This document shows, piece by piece, positions 9,943 to 23,116 of a stretch of 64,000 nucleotides of DNA. Below the pieces are notes generated by a model. The model saw nothing but the letters and a program-made list of their open reading frames with translations. It was not told where the DNA came from and made no database searches. The DNA comes from Burkholderiales bacterium (GTDB lineage Bacteria; Pseudomonadota; Gammaproteobacteria; Burkholderiales; Burkholderiaceae_E): contig QEVL01000010.1 of the NCBI GenBank assembly GCA_003577305.1, forward strand, positions 1 through 64,000, in the 5' to 3' direction. The translations under genes and the position numbers were made by a program. Positions within the stretch are counted from its first letter, which is position 1, and each line of letters starts with the position of its first letter.

Positions 9943-11138
9943 GGCCGCCCGGGCCGCACGAGCCGCACGACCGCGGCGATCGACGCGAGCGCGCCGAATC
10001 CGCAGGCCGCCAGCAGCAACAGTCCGGCGCGGGGCCCGATCGCCTCGACCAGTGCCGAGAGCGCAACCGGCGCGGCCGCCGCGGCGAGCAGGCCCGGTCC
10101 GGCGATCCGTCCGAGCAGTTCCGCATAGCCGCGGCTGCCGAACACCGCCAGCGGCAACGCGCCGCGCACGATCGTCATCAGGCCGTTGGCACAGCCGTAG
10201 AGCACCACGAACAGGGCCGCCGCCCACGGCTGCGCGGGCAGCGCGAGCGCGGCGACGAACGCGATCGGCATCAGCGCGATCGACGGCAGCGCGACCGCCA
10301 CCGCGCTGAAGCGCCGCTGAACCGACATTTCGACCAGGCGCGCGGCGACCTGCGCGGGGCCCATCAGCGAGGCGGTCGCGACGACCACCGCCGCCCCGTG
10401 GCCGAAGCCGCCCAGCAGAATCACCAGGTGCGCGCCCATCGCCGAGTTGATGAAGGCGTACAGCGTGAAACCGAGCGCGATCAGCGCGAGGGCGCGCCGT
10501 GCGCTTTGCTCGGGCAGCGGCGCGTACGCGGCGGCGGACTCCACGGCTTCGTCCACGTCGGGCCGGTGACGGCGCGCCCCCCCGGCGAAGCGCGCGTGCA
10601 GCAACGCGCAGGGCAGCAGGTTGAGCAGCGCATAGACCTGCAGCGCGCCGCGCCAGCCGAACGAGGCATCGAGCCAGGCGCCGATCGGCCAGAAGACGCT
10701 CGAGGCGAAGCCGCCGAACAGCGTCACCAGCGAGATCGCGCGGCGCGCCCGGTCGCCGGCCAGCACGGTGAGCGCCGCGAAGGCGCCGTCGTACAGGATC
10801 GAGCGCATCGCCAGTCCGATCAGCGTCCAGCCCGCGTACAGCCCCGGCCAGCCGCGCGCCAGCGAAATCGCCAGCAGGCCGGTCGCGGCCAGCACCGAGG
10901 CGATCGTCATCACGCGCCCGGCGCCGTGGCGGTCCATCAGGCGCCCACTCGCTCGTGCGCTCGCGCCGGCCACCAGCAGGCCCCAGGAGAATCCGCCGAG
11001 CACCGTCGTCAGGCTCAGCCCGAGTCCGCCGGCGATCGGGCCGGCGAGGATCGCCGACATGTAATGGGTGGTGCCCCAGCCGACGATCTGGGTCACCCCC
11101 AGTGCGCCGATTGCGGCGCCGATCGACCGGGACGACAC
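9939..11138 (-). CDS. Major facilitator superfamily transporter
   Basis: A 399-residue integral membrane protein with about twelve hydrophobic segments and the MFS-type loop [14 protein letters not shown] between segments 2 and 3. A long cytoplasmic loop with [15 protein letters not shown] splits the two six-helix halves. The N-terminus [18 protein letters not shown] is typical of the MFS branch related to oxalate/formate and monocarboxylate antiporters, but the substrate cannot be predicted. It is convergent with iscA, overlapping its end by 4 bp, and lies 31 bp downstream of lysS on the same strand, so it may be read through from the prfB-lysS transcript. Confidence 0.85.
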   Translation of the reverse strand: MSSRSIGAAIGALGVTQIVGWGTTHYMSAILAGPIAGGLGLSLTTVLGGFSWGLLVAGASARASGRLMDRHGAGRVMTIASVLAATGLLAISLARGWPGLYAGWTLIGLAMRSILYDGAFAALTVLAGDRARRAISLVTLFGGFASSVFWPIGAWLDASFGWRGALQVYALLNLLPCALLHARFAGGARRHRPDVDEAVESAAAYAPLPEQSARRALALIALGFTLYAFINSAMGAHLVILLGGFGHGAAVVVATASLMGPAQVAARLVEMSVQRRFSAVAVALPSIALMPIAFVAALALPAQPWAAALFVVLYGCANGLMTIVRGALPLAVFGSRGYAELLGRIAGPGLLAAAAAPVALSALVEAIGPRAGLLLLAACGFGALASIAAVVRLVRPGRP

Positions 11139-11169
11139 GCCGGGTCGCCGGATCCGGACGCGCGACGCG

Positions 11170-12711
<1,542 letters not shown>

Positions 12712-12714
12712 GGC

Positions 12715-13819
12715 TCAGACTCCCTGTTTGAGGCTGGCGACGATGAACTCGTCGAGGTCGCCATCGAGCACTGCGCGCGTATTGCTGGTCTCGACGTTGG
12801 TGCGCAGGTCCTTGATGCGCGACTGGTCGAGGACGTACGAGCGGATCTGGTGCCCCCAGCCGATGTCGGTCTTGCCGGCCTCGACCTTGTCCTGTTCGGC
12901 CCGGCGCTTGCGCATCTCGAGTTCGTACAGGCGCGCGCGCAGCATGCTCATCGCCTCGTCGCGGTTGCGGTGCTGCGAGCGGTCGTTCTGGCACTGCACG
13001 ACGATGCCGGTCGGGTTGTGCGTGATGCGCACCGCCGACTCGGTCTTGTTCACGTGCTGGCCCCCGGCGCCCGAGGCACGGTAGACGTCGATGCGCAGGT
13101 CGGCAGGGTTGATGTCGATCTCGATCGACTCGTCGACTTTCGGGTAGACGAAGACCGACGCGAACGAGGTGTGGCGTCCGCCGCCGGAATCGAACGGCGA
13201 CTTGCGCACCAGCCGGTGGATGCCGGTCTCGGTGCGCAGGTAGCCGTAGGCGTATTCGCCGTCGACGCGCACCGTCGCCCCCTTGATGCCGGCCACGTCG
13301 CCCGGCGACTCTTCGAGGATCTCGGTGGCGAAGTCCTTGCGCTCGCAGTAGCGCAGGTACTGGCGCAGCAGCATCGCGGCCCAGTCCTGGGCTTCGGTCC
13401 CGCCGGCGCCGGCCTGGATCTCGAGGAAGCAGGGGTTGGGGTCGGCCGGGTTGGCGAACATGCGCCTGAACTCGAGCTCGGCGACCCGCGTCCCGATCGC
13501 CTGCGCGTCGGCCTCGACCGCAACCAGCGTGTCGTCGTCGTTCTCGGCCGAGGCCATCTCGAACAGCTCGACGACGTCCGTCAGCCCGCGGTCGATCTCG
13601 CCGATGCGCCCGACCACGGCTTCGAGCGCCTTCTTCTCGCGGCCCAGCTCCTGTGCGTGCTTCGCGTCGTTCCAGACGTCGGGAGTCTCGAGCTCCCGGT
13701 TGATCACTTCGAGACGGGTCTTCTTCGTCTCGTAGTCAAAGATACCCCCGGAGCTCGCCGACGCGCCGGCGAAGGTCGTCGACCAGCGATTCGAGTTGGT
13801 TGAGGCGCTCGGCTTCCAT
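12715..13819 (-). CDS. prfB: Peptide chain release factor 2, +1 programmed frameshift
   Basis: RF2 (367 aa after frameshift) releases polypeptides at UGA and UAA. Translation starts at the ATG at 13819, reads 27 codons to CTT TGA, then shifts +1 by skipping T13738 and continues at 13737 to 12715. The SPF stop-recognition tripeptide is at residues 207-209 ([11 protein letters not shown]) and the catalytic GGQ at 252-254. The frame change at a canonical CTT-TGA-C site means this is the usual autoregulatory arrangement, not a mutation. Low RF2 levels favour the shift and restore synthesis. The gene is 31 bp downstream of recJ on the opposite side of its short leader and just before lysS. Confidence 0.97.
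13735..13750 (-). promoter_or_regulatory. RF2 programmed frameshift site
   Basis: The minus strand reads CGGGGGTATCTTTGAC. The GGGGG tract is an internal Shine-Dalgarno-like element placed just before the slippery CTT codon, followed by the in-frame UGA and a C. This matches the E. coli prfB site except for the first base of the SD tract (C for A). Confidence 0.93.
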
Positions 13820-13850
13820 GGGGGTGATGATCCTTCGGTAAAACCAGAAA

Positions 13851-15572
13851 TTATACCGGCTCGACTGCCTCGACGACCAGGCGCACGCTGGCGAGCCCCT
13901 GGTACTCGTCGCGCATCAGCCGATAGGCGATGCGTGCCGCCGAGGGCAGCGGCTCGACGCGGCCGAACGCGATCGCGTCCAGCGGCCGCGCCGCGCCCGT
14001 GCGCAACTGCGCGCGCAGGTGGCGGCCGGCGACGATCGACTGGCGCGCCACCGCGAACTCGCCGCAGAACAGCGGCGGCGCGAAGCCCTGGCCCCAGACC
14101 TCGGCCTCGATCGCGTCGACCAGCGGCAGGTCGATCTCGCCGGCGGCCAGCGGGCCGTCGGTAGGCAGGGATGCCGAGAAACACGACGGATCGGCGAACT
14201 CGCCGACTGCGCGCTCGAGCAGCGCCGCGAATTCGTCGCGTTGCGCGGCGCGCAGCGTCAGCCCCGCGGCCATCGCGTGGCCGCCGAAGCGCAGCAGGAG
14301 GCCCGGCGCGAGCTTGTCGACCAGGTCGAGCACGTCGCGCAGGTGCACGCCGGGAATCGAACGCCCCGAGCCGCGCAGCAGCGACGGATCGGACGCGGCG
14401 GCCGCCAGCGCGAAGACCGGCCGGTTCACGCGTTCCTTCACGCGGCTGGCGACGAGGCCGACGAGCCCTTCGTGCCAGCCCTCGCGATGCAGCACCACCG
14501 ATTTGCGGTCCGCGGCGGGTTCGGGCAGCGTGTCGAGCGCGGCGAGCGCCTGCTCGCGCATCGCCGCCTCGATGCCGCGGCGCTCGCGGTTGATCGCATC
14601 GAGCGCGGCGGCCAGTTCGGCCGCGCGCGCCGGGTCGTCGGCGAGCAGGCACTCGATGCCGATCGAGATGTCGGCGAGGCGACCGGCCGCGTTCACCCGC
14701 GGGCCCACCGCGAAGCCGAGATCGCCGCTGCCCGCGCGTCGCTCGTCGCGGCCGGCCACCCGCAGCAGGGCGCGCACGCCGGCGCAGGCCGCGCCAGCGC
14801 GGATCCGTTGCAGCCCGGCCGCCACCAGCAACCGGTTGTTCGCGTCGAGCCGCACCAGATCGGCTACGGTACCCAGCGCGACCAGATCGAGCAGTCGCTG
14901 CAGTGGCGCGCGCGCCGCCGGACTCGAGGGGTCGCGACGGCGCCACTGCGCGCGCAGCGCGAGCAGCAGGTAGAACATCACGCCGACGCCGGCCAGGTGC
15001 TTGCTGGGGAACGCACAGCCGGGCTGGTTCGGATCCACGATCGCCTCGGCTGGCGGCAGCGTCGCACCCGGCAGGTGATGGTCGGTGACGATGACGCGCA
15101 TGCCGGCGGCGTGCGCTGCCGCGACCCCGTCGTGACTCGCGATCCCGGCGTCCACGGTGAGCAGCCAGTCGGGGCGGCCGAGGCGCGGATGAGCGGCGGC
15201 CAGCGCGGCCACCGGCGGTGTGAGACCGTAGCCGTGCTCGAAGCGGTTCGGCACGATGTAATCGACCTGGGCGGGGGCAGCGCCGAGCGCCCTGAGGCCG
15301 CGGATCGCCACCGCGCAGGCGGTCGCGCCGTCGCAGTCGTAGTCGGCCACCACGCAGATCCGCTCACCGCGCGCGATCGCGTCGGCGAGCAGGCCCGCAG
15401 CGTGGGCCAGCCCCTTCATCGAGTCGGGCGCCGCCAGGCCCGCGAGATCACGCGAGATCGCCCGCGCGTCGTCGACGCCGCGGGCAGCCAGCAGCCGCGC
15501 CATCACCGGGTGCACGCCGGCGGCCAGCAGGCGACCGAGCGCTGCCTGCGGCACTTCGCGGACAGTGATCAC
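13851..15572 (-). CDS. recJ: Single-strand-specific 5'-3' exonuclease RecJ
   Basis: RecJ (573 aa), used in recombination and mismatch/base-excision repair. The DHH phosphoesterase motifs are clear: DYDCDG at residues 77-82 and VTDHHLPG with DHH at 164-166, followed by the DHHA1 domain ([14 protein letters not shown]). The start is a GTG at 15572 ([14 protein letters not shown]), which overlaps the stop of the RpfE-type gene as GTGA. That overlap and family alignment favour it over an in-frame ATG 42 nt upstream. It is slightly shorter than E. coli RecJ. The order RpfE-type, recJ, prfB, lysS suggests one long minus-strand operon. Confidence 0.95.
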   Translation of the reverse strand: MITVREVPQAALGRLLAAGVHPVMARLLAARGVDDARAISRDLAGLAAPDSMKGLAHAAGLLADAIARGERICVVADYDCDGATACAVAIRGLRALGAAPAQVDYIVPNRFEHGYGLTPPVAALAAAHPRLGRPDWLLTVDAGIASHDGVAAAHAAGMRVIVTDHHLPGATLPPAEAIVDPNQPGCAFPSKHLAGVGVMFYLLLALRAQWRRRDPSSPAARAPLQRLLDLVALGTVADLVRLDANNRLLVAAGLQRIRAGAACAGVRALLRVAGRDERRAGSGDLGFAVGPRVNAAGRLADISIGIECLLADDPARAAELAAALDAINRERRGIEAAMREQALAALDTLPEPAADRKSVVLHREGWHEGLVGLVASRVKERVNRPVFALAAAASDPSLLRGSGRSIPGVHLRDVLDLVDKLAPGLLLRFGGHAMAAGLTLRAAQRDEFAALLERAVGEFADPSCFSASLPTDGPLAAGEIDLPLVDAIEAEVWGQGFAPPLFCGEFAVARQSIVAGRHLRAQLRTGAARPLDAIAFGRVEPLPSAARIAYRLMRDEYQGLASVRLVVEAVEPV

Positions 15573-16678
15573 GCGTCCTCGCGCAGCAGTGCCGCGAGCG
15601 CGAGACGGCGCCACGGCTTCCAGCGATCGGCGGGCAGACCCAGCAGTTCGATGGTGCTGCGCTCGCCGGTCAGCACCAGCCGTATCCCGCCCGCGGCCAG
15701 CTGTGGGCTGGCCGCGAGTAGCGCCTCGAACCAGCGATCGAAGGCCCGCCAGGCCTGCGTCCAGCCCGGTTCGTCGCCGTCACCCACGGCGCGTCGCCAG
15801 AACTCGGGCACGAGCAGCAGGGCGCCCGATCCGGCGAGCGCATCGCCCACCCGCTGCAAGGCGGGATCGTCGGCGCCGGGCTCCGCGGCGAGCGGGTGCG
15901 ACTCGATGCCGGCGCGCCGCGCCAGCCCCGCGACCGTTTCGTCGGCGCTCAGCACGCGCTCGAAGGGGCGCGCCGCGGGACGGCCCGCGCGTCCTTCGAG
16001 CCACAGGCCGTTGACCACCGGGCGTCCGTCGGCCTCGCGCGCGAGGTTCAGCGGATGCTCGAACCAGCTCATCTGCACGAGGTTCGAGAGCTGGCGCCAG
16101 CGCCGCGCGGCCGCGCCGCTCGGCAGGTAGGCATCGACGTTGCGGCCGATCGCCATGCGTGCGCTGCGCGCCAGCAGCCGCGCGAGCGCCGCGATCTCGT
16201 CCCGTGCGCGCTCCGCATCGATCGCCTCGAGCCGCCACGCGCCCGGATCGAGCGCGCGCAGGCGCAGGCCCTCGTCGGCGAGCACCGCGTTGGCACGCTC
16301 GGCGAGCTGCGCGGCTTCGTCGGCGTCGAGCCCGAGGCCTTCGGGCGGCGCGAGCACGAGATGATCCAGCGCGAGGTGCAGGTGCACCGGGCGCACCATC
16401 AACCCGCACGCGTCGGCTCCGTCGATCGCCGGCAGCGCGCAGGCGGCCACCGCTCCTTCGAGCGCGAAGCGTTCGCGCAGCCAGGCTTCATGGGGCAGTT
16501 CGTCGGGCACCAGCGCGCTCTGCCGGCTGCGGCCGACGATGCGCGCACGCCGGATCGTGCGGGCGAGCGCGCCGTCGGCAGCCAGCGCGAGCGTGCCGGC
16601 GCCGGTTTGCGGATCGTCGCCCGGCGTGACCGGGCGTGGACGGGCGAGCGCCCCGGCACACAGGATCGTCGTGGTCAC
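15569..16678 (-). CDS. RpfE-type conserved protein
   Basis: A 369-residue soluble protein resembling the RpfE-type regulatory proteins annotated next to recJ in Xanthomonas, Burkholderia and Bordetella. Visible segments are [36 protein letters not shown] and [20 protein letters not shown] near the middle. No catalytic motif is obvious. Phosphoglycerate-mutase-like folds have been suggested for such families, but I see no clear active site. Its stop overlaps the recJ start by 4 nt, so coupling with RecJ is likely. It is divergent from lolC with only 34 bp between starts, which must hold both promoters or leave one weak. Function unknown. Confidence 0.75.
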   Translation of the reverse strand: MTTTILCAGALARPRPVTPGDDPQTGAGTLALAADGALARTIRRARIVGRSRQSALVPDELPHEAWLRERFALEGAVAACALPAIDGADACGLMVRPVHLHLALDHLVLAPPEGLGLDADEAAQLAERANAVLADEGLRLRALDPGAWRLEAIDAERARDEIAALARLLARSARMAIGRNVDAYLPSGAAARRWRQLSNLVQMSWFEHPLNLAREADGRPVVNGLWLEGRAGRPAARPFERVLSADETVAGLARRAGIESHPLAAEPGADDPALQRVGDALAGSGALLLVPEFWRRAVGDGDEPGWTQAWRAFDRWFEALLAASPQLAAGGIRLVLTGERSTIELLGLPADRWKPWRRLALAALLREDA

Positions 16679-16712
16679 CGGGGGATTCTATGGCAAACTG
16701 CCGCGGTCCCAG

Positions 16713-17965
16713 ATGCCATTGCCCTACGAACTCTTCATCGGCCTTCGCTACACGCGAGCCAGCAGGCGCGCGGGTCGGCGCAACGGCTTCATCTCGTTCA
16801 TTTCGGCGCTGTCGGTCGCGGGCATCGCGCTCGGCGTGGCGGCGCTGATCACCGTGCTGTCGGTGATGAACGGCTTCCAGAAAGAGGTGCGCGACCGGAT
16901 GCTCTCGGTGCTCGCGCACATCGAGGTGCTGGCCGGCCGCACTCCGATGACCGACTGGGAATCGGTGCTGGCGCAGGCGCGGCGCAACCCGGCGATCGTG
17001 GGCGGCGCGCCCTACGTCGCCGGTCAGGCGATGCTCACCCACGACGGCAGCGTGCGCGGCGTGCTGGTGCGCGGCATCGACCCGGCGCTCGAGCCTCAGG
17101 TGGCCGATTTCGCGCGCAAGATGCTGCGCGGCAGCCTGGCCGGGTTGCGCCCGGGCGAATTCGGGGTAGCCGTCGGCAGCGAGCTCGCCGACCAGTTGCT
17201 GCTCGACGTCGGCTCCAGGCTCACGCTGATCGCCCCGCAGGGCACGGCGACGCCCGCGGGGCTGGTGCCGCGGCTGCGCCAGCTCACGGTCGTGGCGGTG
17301 TTCAGGGCCGGGCACTACGAATACGACTCGAGCCTGCTGCTGATGAACATCGAGGACGCGGCGAAGCTGTTCCGCGTCGAGGGGGTGAGCGGCGTGCGGC
17401 TGAAGACGCGCGACATGCTCGCCGCGCCCGGGGTCGCCGACCAGCTGGCGCGCTCGATGAGCGGCGACCTGATGATTCGCGACTGGTCGGCCGAGAACCG
17501 CAACTGGTTCGCCGCGGTGCAGATCGAGAAGCGGATGATGTTCATCATCCTCACGCTGATCATGGCGGTCGCCGCGTTCAACCTGGTCTCGATGCTGGTG
17601 ATGACGGTCACCGACAAGCAGTCCGACATCGCGATCCTGCGCACGCTCGGCGCCACGCCGGCGAGCATCATGCGCATCTTCGTGGTGCAGGGCGCCTCGG
17701 TCGGGCTGCTCGGCACGCTGCTCGGCGTGGTCTTCGGCGTGCTGCTCGCGCTGAACATCGGTCCGGCCACGGCCTGGGTCGAATCGGTGTTCGGCTTCCA
17801 GGTGCTGCCCAAGGGCATCTATTTCATCAACTACCTGCCCAGCGACCTGCGGCTGCCCGACGTAGTGGCGATCGGCGGCACCGCCTGCGCGCTGGCGCTC
17901 GGCTCGACGCTGTATCCGAGCTGGCGCGCCTCGCGCGTGCGGCCGGCCGAAGCGCTGCGCTACGA

Positions 17966-17969
<4 letters not shown>
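16713..17969 (+). CDS. lolC: Lipoprotein-releasing ABC permease LolC/E
   Basis: Inner-membrane permease (418 aa) of the Lol system, which extracts outer-membrane lipoproteins from the inner membrane and hands them to LolA. It has one N-terminal membrane segment ([20 protein letters not shown]), a large periplasmic domain of roughly 200 residues, and three C-terminal segments, the MacB/LolC-type FtsX layout. The typical [19 protein letters not shown] loop lies between the later segments. The start at 16713 ([16 protein letters not shown]) matches the family. Only one permease gene is present, so it probably forms a homodimer (LolF-like arrangement). Its stop overlaps the lolD start by 4 nt. 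Confidence 0.94.
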
Positions 17970-18715
<746 letters not shown>

Positions 18716-18767
18716 GCGCGGCCGGCCGGGTCGTCGCAGGGCAGGCCAGGACGCTGTGGGGGCCAGG

Positions 18768-19574
18768 ATGCTGATCGACACCCATTGCCATCTCGATGCC
18801 GCCGAGTTCGACGCCGATCGCGACGCGGTGCGCGAACGGGCGTTCGCGGCGGGGCTGGCGGCGATCGTGGTGCCCGCGGTCGAGGTCGCGAACTTCGGCG
18901 CGGTGCGCGCGCTGGCCGCGGCCGATCGGCGCATCGGCTACGCGCTCGGCATTCACCCGATGTACGTCGGGCGCGCCGGCGAGCGTGATCTCGCGCTGCT
19001 GCGCCAGGCGATCGAGGCCTCGCTCGGCGATCCGGCGTTCCTCGCGATCGGCGAGGTCGGGCTCGATTTCTTCGAGCCGGGCCTGGATCGGGTACGCCAG
19101 GAGCGCTACTTTCGCGCCCAGCTGGAACTCGCGCGCGAATTCGGGCTGCCGGTGCTGATGCACGTGCGGCGCTCGCAGGACGTGATCCTGAAGCACCTGC
19201 GCAGCGTGCGCCCGCCCGGCGGGATCGCGCATGCGTTCAGCGGCAGCCTGCAGCAGGCGGGGCAGTTCCTCGGGCTGGGCATGGTGCTGGGCTTCGGCGG
19301 CGCGGTGACTTTCGATCGCGCCTCGCGGCTGCGCCGACTGGTGCGCGAGCTTCCCGCCGAGGCGCACGTGCTCGAGACCGACGCACCCGACATCCCGCCG
19401 GCGTGGATCGTGCGACGCCGCAACGAGCCGGCGCAACTCGCGCGCATCGCGCAGGTGTTCGCCGATGTACGCGGCGAGCCGGTCGGGCTGGTCGTGCAGC
19501 GCACGGGAGCCAACGCCGGCCGCGCGATCCCGAGGTTGTCGGCGCTTCTGGCGCGAGCGGACCGGAACCTTTGA
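18768..19574 (+). CDS. tatD: TatD family metal-dependent deoxyribonuclease
   Basis: A 268-residue TatD-type hydrolase with a TIM-barrel metal site. The metal ligands are visible in IDTHCHLD at the N-terminus, IGEVGLDF, PVLMHVRRSQD and LETDAPDIPP, with HAFSG between them. Family members act as 3'-5' exonucleases in DNA repair and degradation. I start at the ATG at 18768 (MLIDTHCHLDAAEFDADRD), the standard family start; the 52 bp after lolD carry no obvious promoter, so it is likely cotranscribed with lolCD. Confidence 0.94.
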   Translation: MLIDTHCHLDAAEFDADRDAVRERAFAAGLAAIVVPAVEVANFGAVRALAAADRRIGYALGIHPMYVGRAGERDLALLRQAIEASLGDPAFLAIGEVGLDFFEPGLDRVRQERYFRAQLELAREFGLPVLMHVRRSQDVILKHLRSVRPPGGIAHAFSGSLQQAGQFLGLGMVLGFGGAVTFDRASRLRRLVRELPAEAHVLETDAPDIPPAWIVRRRNEPAQLARIAQVFADVRGEPVGLVVQRTGANAGRAIPRLSALLARADRNL

Positions 19575-19606
19575 ACGTGCGCCGGCCTCGCGCAACCGCG
19601 CACCGA

Positions 19607-20716
19607 TCAGGCCAGAATCGCCCAGTGGTTGCCGGCCGAGAGTCCCTGTGGCCAGCGCAGCATCCCGGCAGGTTCGCTCGGATGCCAGCGCGCCAGCCCC
19701 AGGCCCGCTCCTACCGCGACGCCGGGAGCGTCGTCCATCGGCCAGAGGCCGCAGGGGTTTTGCACCTTGCCGATGATCGTGAAGTCGGCGGATCGCTGCG
19801 GCTGCCACAGCAGAAGGCGGTTGGCGAACTGCGCCGTGAGCACGAAGCCGCCATTGGGTCCGGGCGCGATGTCGCCCGTGTAGCCATTGGCCATCGTGAA
19901 GCTGGGAATGGCGAGATCCTTGCCGTCCCACAAGGCCAGCAGCGGCGCTTCCCGGCGCCGATCGGGATCGTCGTGCTCCGCCTGCAGGCCGATGCCCAGC
20001 AGCGTGGGGCCACCCGCACCGGCCGGGCGGTTCCAGGCGATGTGATGCGGGCTCAGGCGCTTGTCGCGCAGGCGCCATTCTCCGAGCTTCTCGCCGGTTG
20101 CGGCATCGAGTTGCACCAGTACCGGATTCATCGACTCCAGGTTGCGCTTGTGCCCGGTGGGCGTGCGTGGAATGCCGCCGTTGGCGATCAGGAGCCTGCC
20201 TTGCCGGTCTACCAGGATCTGGTGCGGATCGATGCCATGCGTCCGGTGCTGTCCCACCTTGCGCAGGTTGCGCACGTCGCGCACGCTGACCCAGCCTTCA
20301 CCGGTCTTGCGGTCGGTCTCTCCGGTATACAGCCAGTCGCCGTCGTTGCTCGCGATGACGTGCCCGTCGAACGTGCGCGCATCGCCCTCGTCGGACGCCG
20401 ACAACTGGTGGACGACGCGTCCCTGCGCATCGAGACGCAGCATCCAGGTGCCCGGGCGCGTGGCCACCGCGAGAAAGCCTCCTCCCGGCTCGGGAACGAT
20501 CGCATGCGGCAGTGTCGGCGTCGTCACGGCGTACTCGATGACCACCTGGCCCCGGGTCCAGTCCACGCGCAGCGCCCCGACCTGGTAGTCGCGCTCGTCC
20601 ATGCGCCAGCCGCCTCCCACGCGCATGACGCCACCCTCGTCGGCGATCGCCGGCACCACCGAAGAAGCTGTCGCGGCAACGGCACCCAGTTGCAGCAGAA
20701 AATGTCGTCGATCCAT
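19607..20716 (-). CDS. DUF1513 periplasmic protein, iron-uptake associated
   Basis: A 369-residue exported protein of the DUF1513 type, a beta-propeller-like family found with iron transport genes. It begins MDRRHFLLQLGAVAATASS, a twin-arginine-like signal peptide ending near AIA at residue 25. Repeated segments such as VPEPGGGFLAVATRPGTW and HVIASNDGDWLYTGETD and the histidine-containing GIDPHQILVDRQGRLLIANGG support a propeller fold. It is the last gene of the tonB-exbB-exbD-receptor operon. The biochemical role is unknown; a periplasmic step in iron or siderophore handling is inferred from context. Confidence 0.85.
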   Translation of the reverse strand: MDRRHFLLQLGAVAATASSVVPAIADEGGVMRVGGGWRMDERDYQVGALRVDWTRGQVVIEYAVTTPTLPHAIVPEPGGGFLAVATRPGTWMLRLDAQGRVVHQLSASDEGDARTFDGHVIASNDGDWLYTGETDRKTGEGWVSVRDVRNLRKVGQHRTHGIDPHQILVDRQGRLLIANGGIPRTPTGHKRNLESMNPVLVQLDAATGEKLGEWRLRDKRLSPHHIAWNRPAGAGGPTLLGIGLQAEHDDPDRRREAPLLALWDGKDLAIPSFTMANGYTGDIAPGPNGGFVLTAQFANRLLLWQPQRSADFTIIGKVQNPCGLWPMDDAPGVAVGAGLGLARWHPSEPAGMLRWPQGLSAGNHWAILA

Positions 20717-20776
20717 GATCGCTCCCGTGCGTAGTGCTTCGCGAACGTCGTCGCTCGTGCCTGTCGACGCTCCCGG

Positions 20777-23062
20777 TCAGAACCGGTAGGAGACAGCAGC
20801 CTGCAGCGTGCGCGGGCGCCCGGGGACGTAGTGCCCCCGATACAGGAAGTCGGCGTAATGCCGATCGGCGAGGTTGAACAGGTTCAGCTTGAAGCTGAAG
20901 TCGCCGCGGATGTACTCGGCCATCAGGTCGACCGACACGAAGCCGGGCGCCTGCACGCGGCTGGTCGCGGCCAGTCCGACCGGCTTGTCGTTGCTGCGCG
21001 CGGTGACGCCTCCCCCGACGCGCCATTCGGGACTCAGTCGCAAGGTGCTCCACAGCGATGCGGTGTGCTTCGGCGTCAGCCCCGGTCGCGAACCGACGGG
21101 CTCGGTGCCCGCTGCGCCGCTCGAATCGTCGACCCGTGCGACCGGGATGAACGCGTAGGACGCATAGATCTCCCAGCGCGGCGTGATTCGCCCGGCCAGG
21201 TCGAGTTCGAGGCCCGCGGCGTGGCGCTTGCCCGAGAGCACGTAGTTGCACGCGTCGACGGTGTCCGCGTCGCGATTGCGCTCGTTGTACTTGGTCGAGT
21301 GGAACAGTGCGAAGCGCGTCGACAGCCGGCCGCTGGCGGACTCGATCCGTCCGCCGAGCTCGATGTTGCGGCTCTTCTCCGGGTCGACGTCCACGGTGCC
21401 GGCGTCGTACTGATAGGCATCGCCCGACGTGTTGAACGAAGTGCCGTACGACAGGTGGTACGACTGGTGCGGCGTGGGCTGGTAGAGCAGGCCCAGCCGC
21501 TGGCTGAGCAGCGAATCGCTGCGGCCGATCGTGGTCGCGGGCGTCACCGAGCACGGGTTGGCCGCGTTGGCGGCCACCGCGATGTTCCGGTAGGTACCCT
21601 CGAAGCGGTCCCAGCGCAGGCCACCGAGCAGCTTCCACGACGGCGCGATGGTGACCAGGTCCTGTGCGTACACGCCCAGCGCCTGTGCCTCGAAAGTGCG
21701 GTTCTTCGTGAGCACACGCGTCGCCTCGCTGACCCGCGCGCCGTCGTCGGGCGTGCCCACCGTGGTCGTCGGCTTGGCGAGCGAGACGCCGGGCGGCACG
21801 CCTGCGGCGAAGTTCTCGAAGTCTTCGTCGGCCAGGTCGACGCCCGCCTGCACCGAATGCTCCAGGCCGAACCAGCGGTGCCTGCCGCTGTAGTCGCTCT
21901 GCAGGTAACGGGTGTCCATGTTCATGATCTTGTTGTTGGTGCCCCGCCTGAGCACGGTCGCATCGCCGAACGTGTCGGTGTTGACCGCCAGGCCGGAGGG
22001 CTGCAGGGTCGCGGCCGCGAAGCGGATCGCGCTCGCGCGCTGGTCACGCTCGTACTCGGCGACGCGCATCGCGGTGCGCAACTCGGCGTCGTCGCCGAAG
22101 CGGAACACGTGGGTGAAACCGGCCTGCGTGGTGCCGGTCTTCGCGTAGTCGCTCGCCATGCCGTAGTAGTTCTTCGGATCGGTCTTCCACAGATAGTTGC
22201 CGCCGGAGACGGGGCCGGGGGGCAGCCACGGCAGGCCGTAGTGGATGCCGTTGTCGTTGCGCAGGTGATACAGGCTGGCGGAGAACTCGTGCCGCGTTCC
22301 GATGCCCCACCGCAAGGTCGGCGCGACACCGTAATTGTCGAGCGGCACGCCGTAGTTGTCAGCGCGCGTCACGACCATGTTCAACCGCAGCGCCGCGTTC
22401 TGGCCGGTGCGCTTGTTGAAGTCACCGAGGGTGCGAAGGTATCGACCGGTGCCGAAGGTTACGCCCACCTCGTTCTGGTCGACCAGCAGCGGTCGCTTGC
22501 TGACCTGGTTGACCGCGCCGCCGGTGGAGCCGCGGCCGAACAGCATCGAGGCCGATCCGCGCAGCACCTCCAGGCGGTCCCAGTTGAAGCTGTCGCGCTC
22601 GTAGAACGCCGGATCGCGCATGCCGTCGATGAAGATGTCGCCCGAGGCCTGCAACGAGAAACCGCGCAGGCGGATGTCTTCCTCCGCGCCCTCGGCTGCC
22701 TGGAAGCTCACTGCGGAGGTCTGCTTGAGCGCCTCCTTCAGCGTGTCGAGATTGCGGTCGTCGATCAGGCGTTCGGTGATCACGGTGACCGACTGGGGAA
22801 TGTCGCGAAGCGGCTGGTCGCCCTTGCCGATCGTGCTCGTCGTCGCCCGGAACGACTCCTTGCTGCCGGTGGTCGTCTCGGGTGCCGCGGTAGCGCGCAC
22901 CGCGGGCAGGACCGCGTCGCCCGAAGAAGCGTTCTGGTTGCGCGTTTCGGGCGCCGTTTGTGCGAGCGCGAGGCCGAATGTGCCGAGGCCGGCCACGAGT
23001 GCGGCGATCGGCGACAGGCGCAGCGAAGCGGACTGAGGGCGTCGAGTGCGATCAGCGTGCAT
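20777..23062 (-). CDS. TonB-dependent siderophore receptor
   Basis: A 761-residue outer-membrane receptor. A signal peptide covers about residues 1-35. The plug domain has DIPQSVTVITERLIDDRNL and DIRLRGFSLQASGDIFIDGM, the typical siderophore-receptor pattern, and the 22-strand barrel ends in the aromatic C-terminus QAAVSYRF. GSASMLFGRGSTGGAVNQVSK in the plug is like FcuA/Fiu-type catecholate receptors, though the ligand cannot be fixed by sequence. It is downstream of tonB, exbB and exbD, which would energise it. The 54 bp before it hold no clear promoter, so it is most likely read from the Fur-controlled tonB promoter. Confidence 0.93.
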   Translation of the reverse strand: MHADRTRRPQSASLRLSPIAALVAGLGTFGLALAQTAPETRNQNASSGDAVLPAVRATAAPETTTGSKESFRATTSTIGKGDQPLRDIPQSVTVITERLIDDRNLDTLKEALKQTSAVSFQAAEGAEEDIRLRGFSLQASGDIFIDGMRDPAFYERDSFNWDRLEVLRGSASMLFGRGSTGGAVNQVSKRPLLVDQNEVGVTFGTGRYLRTLGDFNKRTGQNAALRLNMVVTRADNYGVPLDNYGVAPTLRWGIGTRHEFSASLYHLRNDNGIHYGLPWLPPGPVSGGNYLWKTDPKNYYGMASDYAKTGTTQAGFTHVFRFGDDAELRTAMRVAEYERDQRASAIRFAAATLQPSGLAVNTDTFGDATVLRRGTNNKIMNMDTRYLQSDYSGRHRWFGLEHSVQAGVDLADEDFENFAAGVPPGVSLAKPTTTVGTPDDGARVSEATRVLTKNRTFEAQALGVYAQDLVTIAPSWKLLGGLRWDRFEGTYRNIAVAANAANPCSVTPATTIGRSDSLLSQRLGLLYQPTPHQSYHLSYGTSFNTSGDAYQYDAGTVDVDPEKSRNIELGGRIESASGRLSTRFALFHSTKYNERNRDADTVDACNYVLSGKRHAAGLELDLAGRITPRWEIYASYAFIPVARVDDSSGAAGTEPVGSRPGLTPKHTASLWSTLRLSPEWRVGGGVTARSNDKPVGLAATSRVQAPGFVSVDLMAEYIRGDFSFKLNLFNLADRHYADFLYRGHYVPGRPRTLQAAVSYRF

Positions 23063-23116
23063 GAACGGGTCCGTGATGTCGGTGAAAGGGGACGAGTGCA
23101 GGGGTGAAGCGCTGCG

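Noticed and set aside
13736-13738. Early stop in prfB as a mutation
   Set aside because: It is the conserved RF2 programmed frameshift signal CTT-TGA-C with an upstream SD-like tract.
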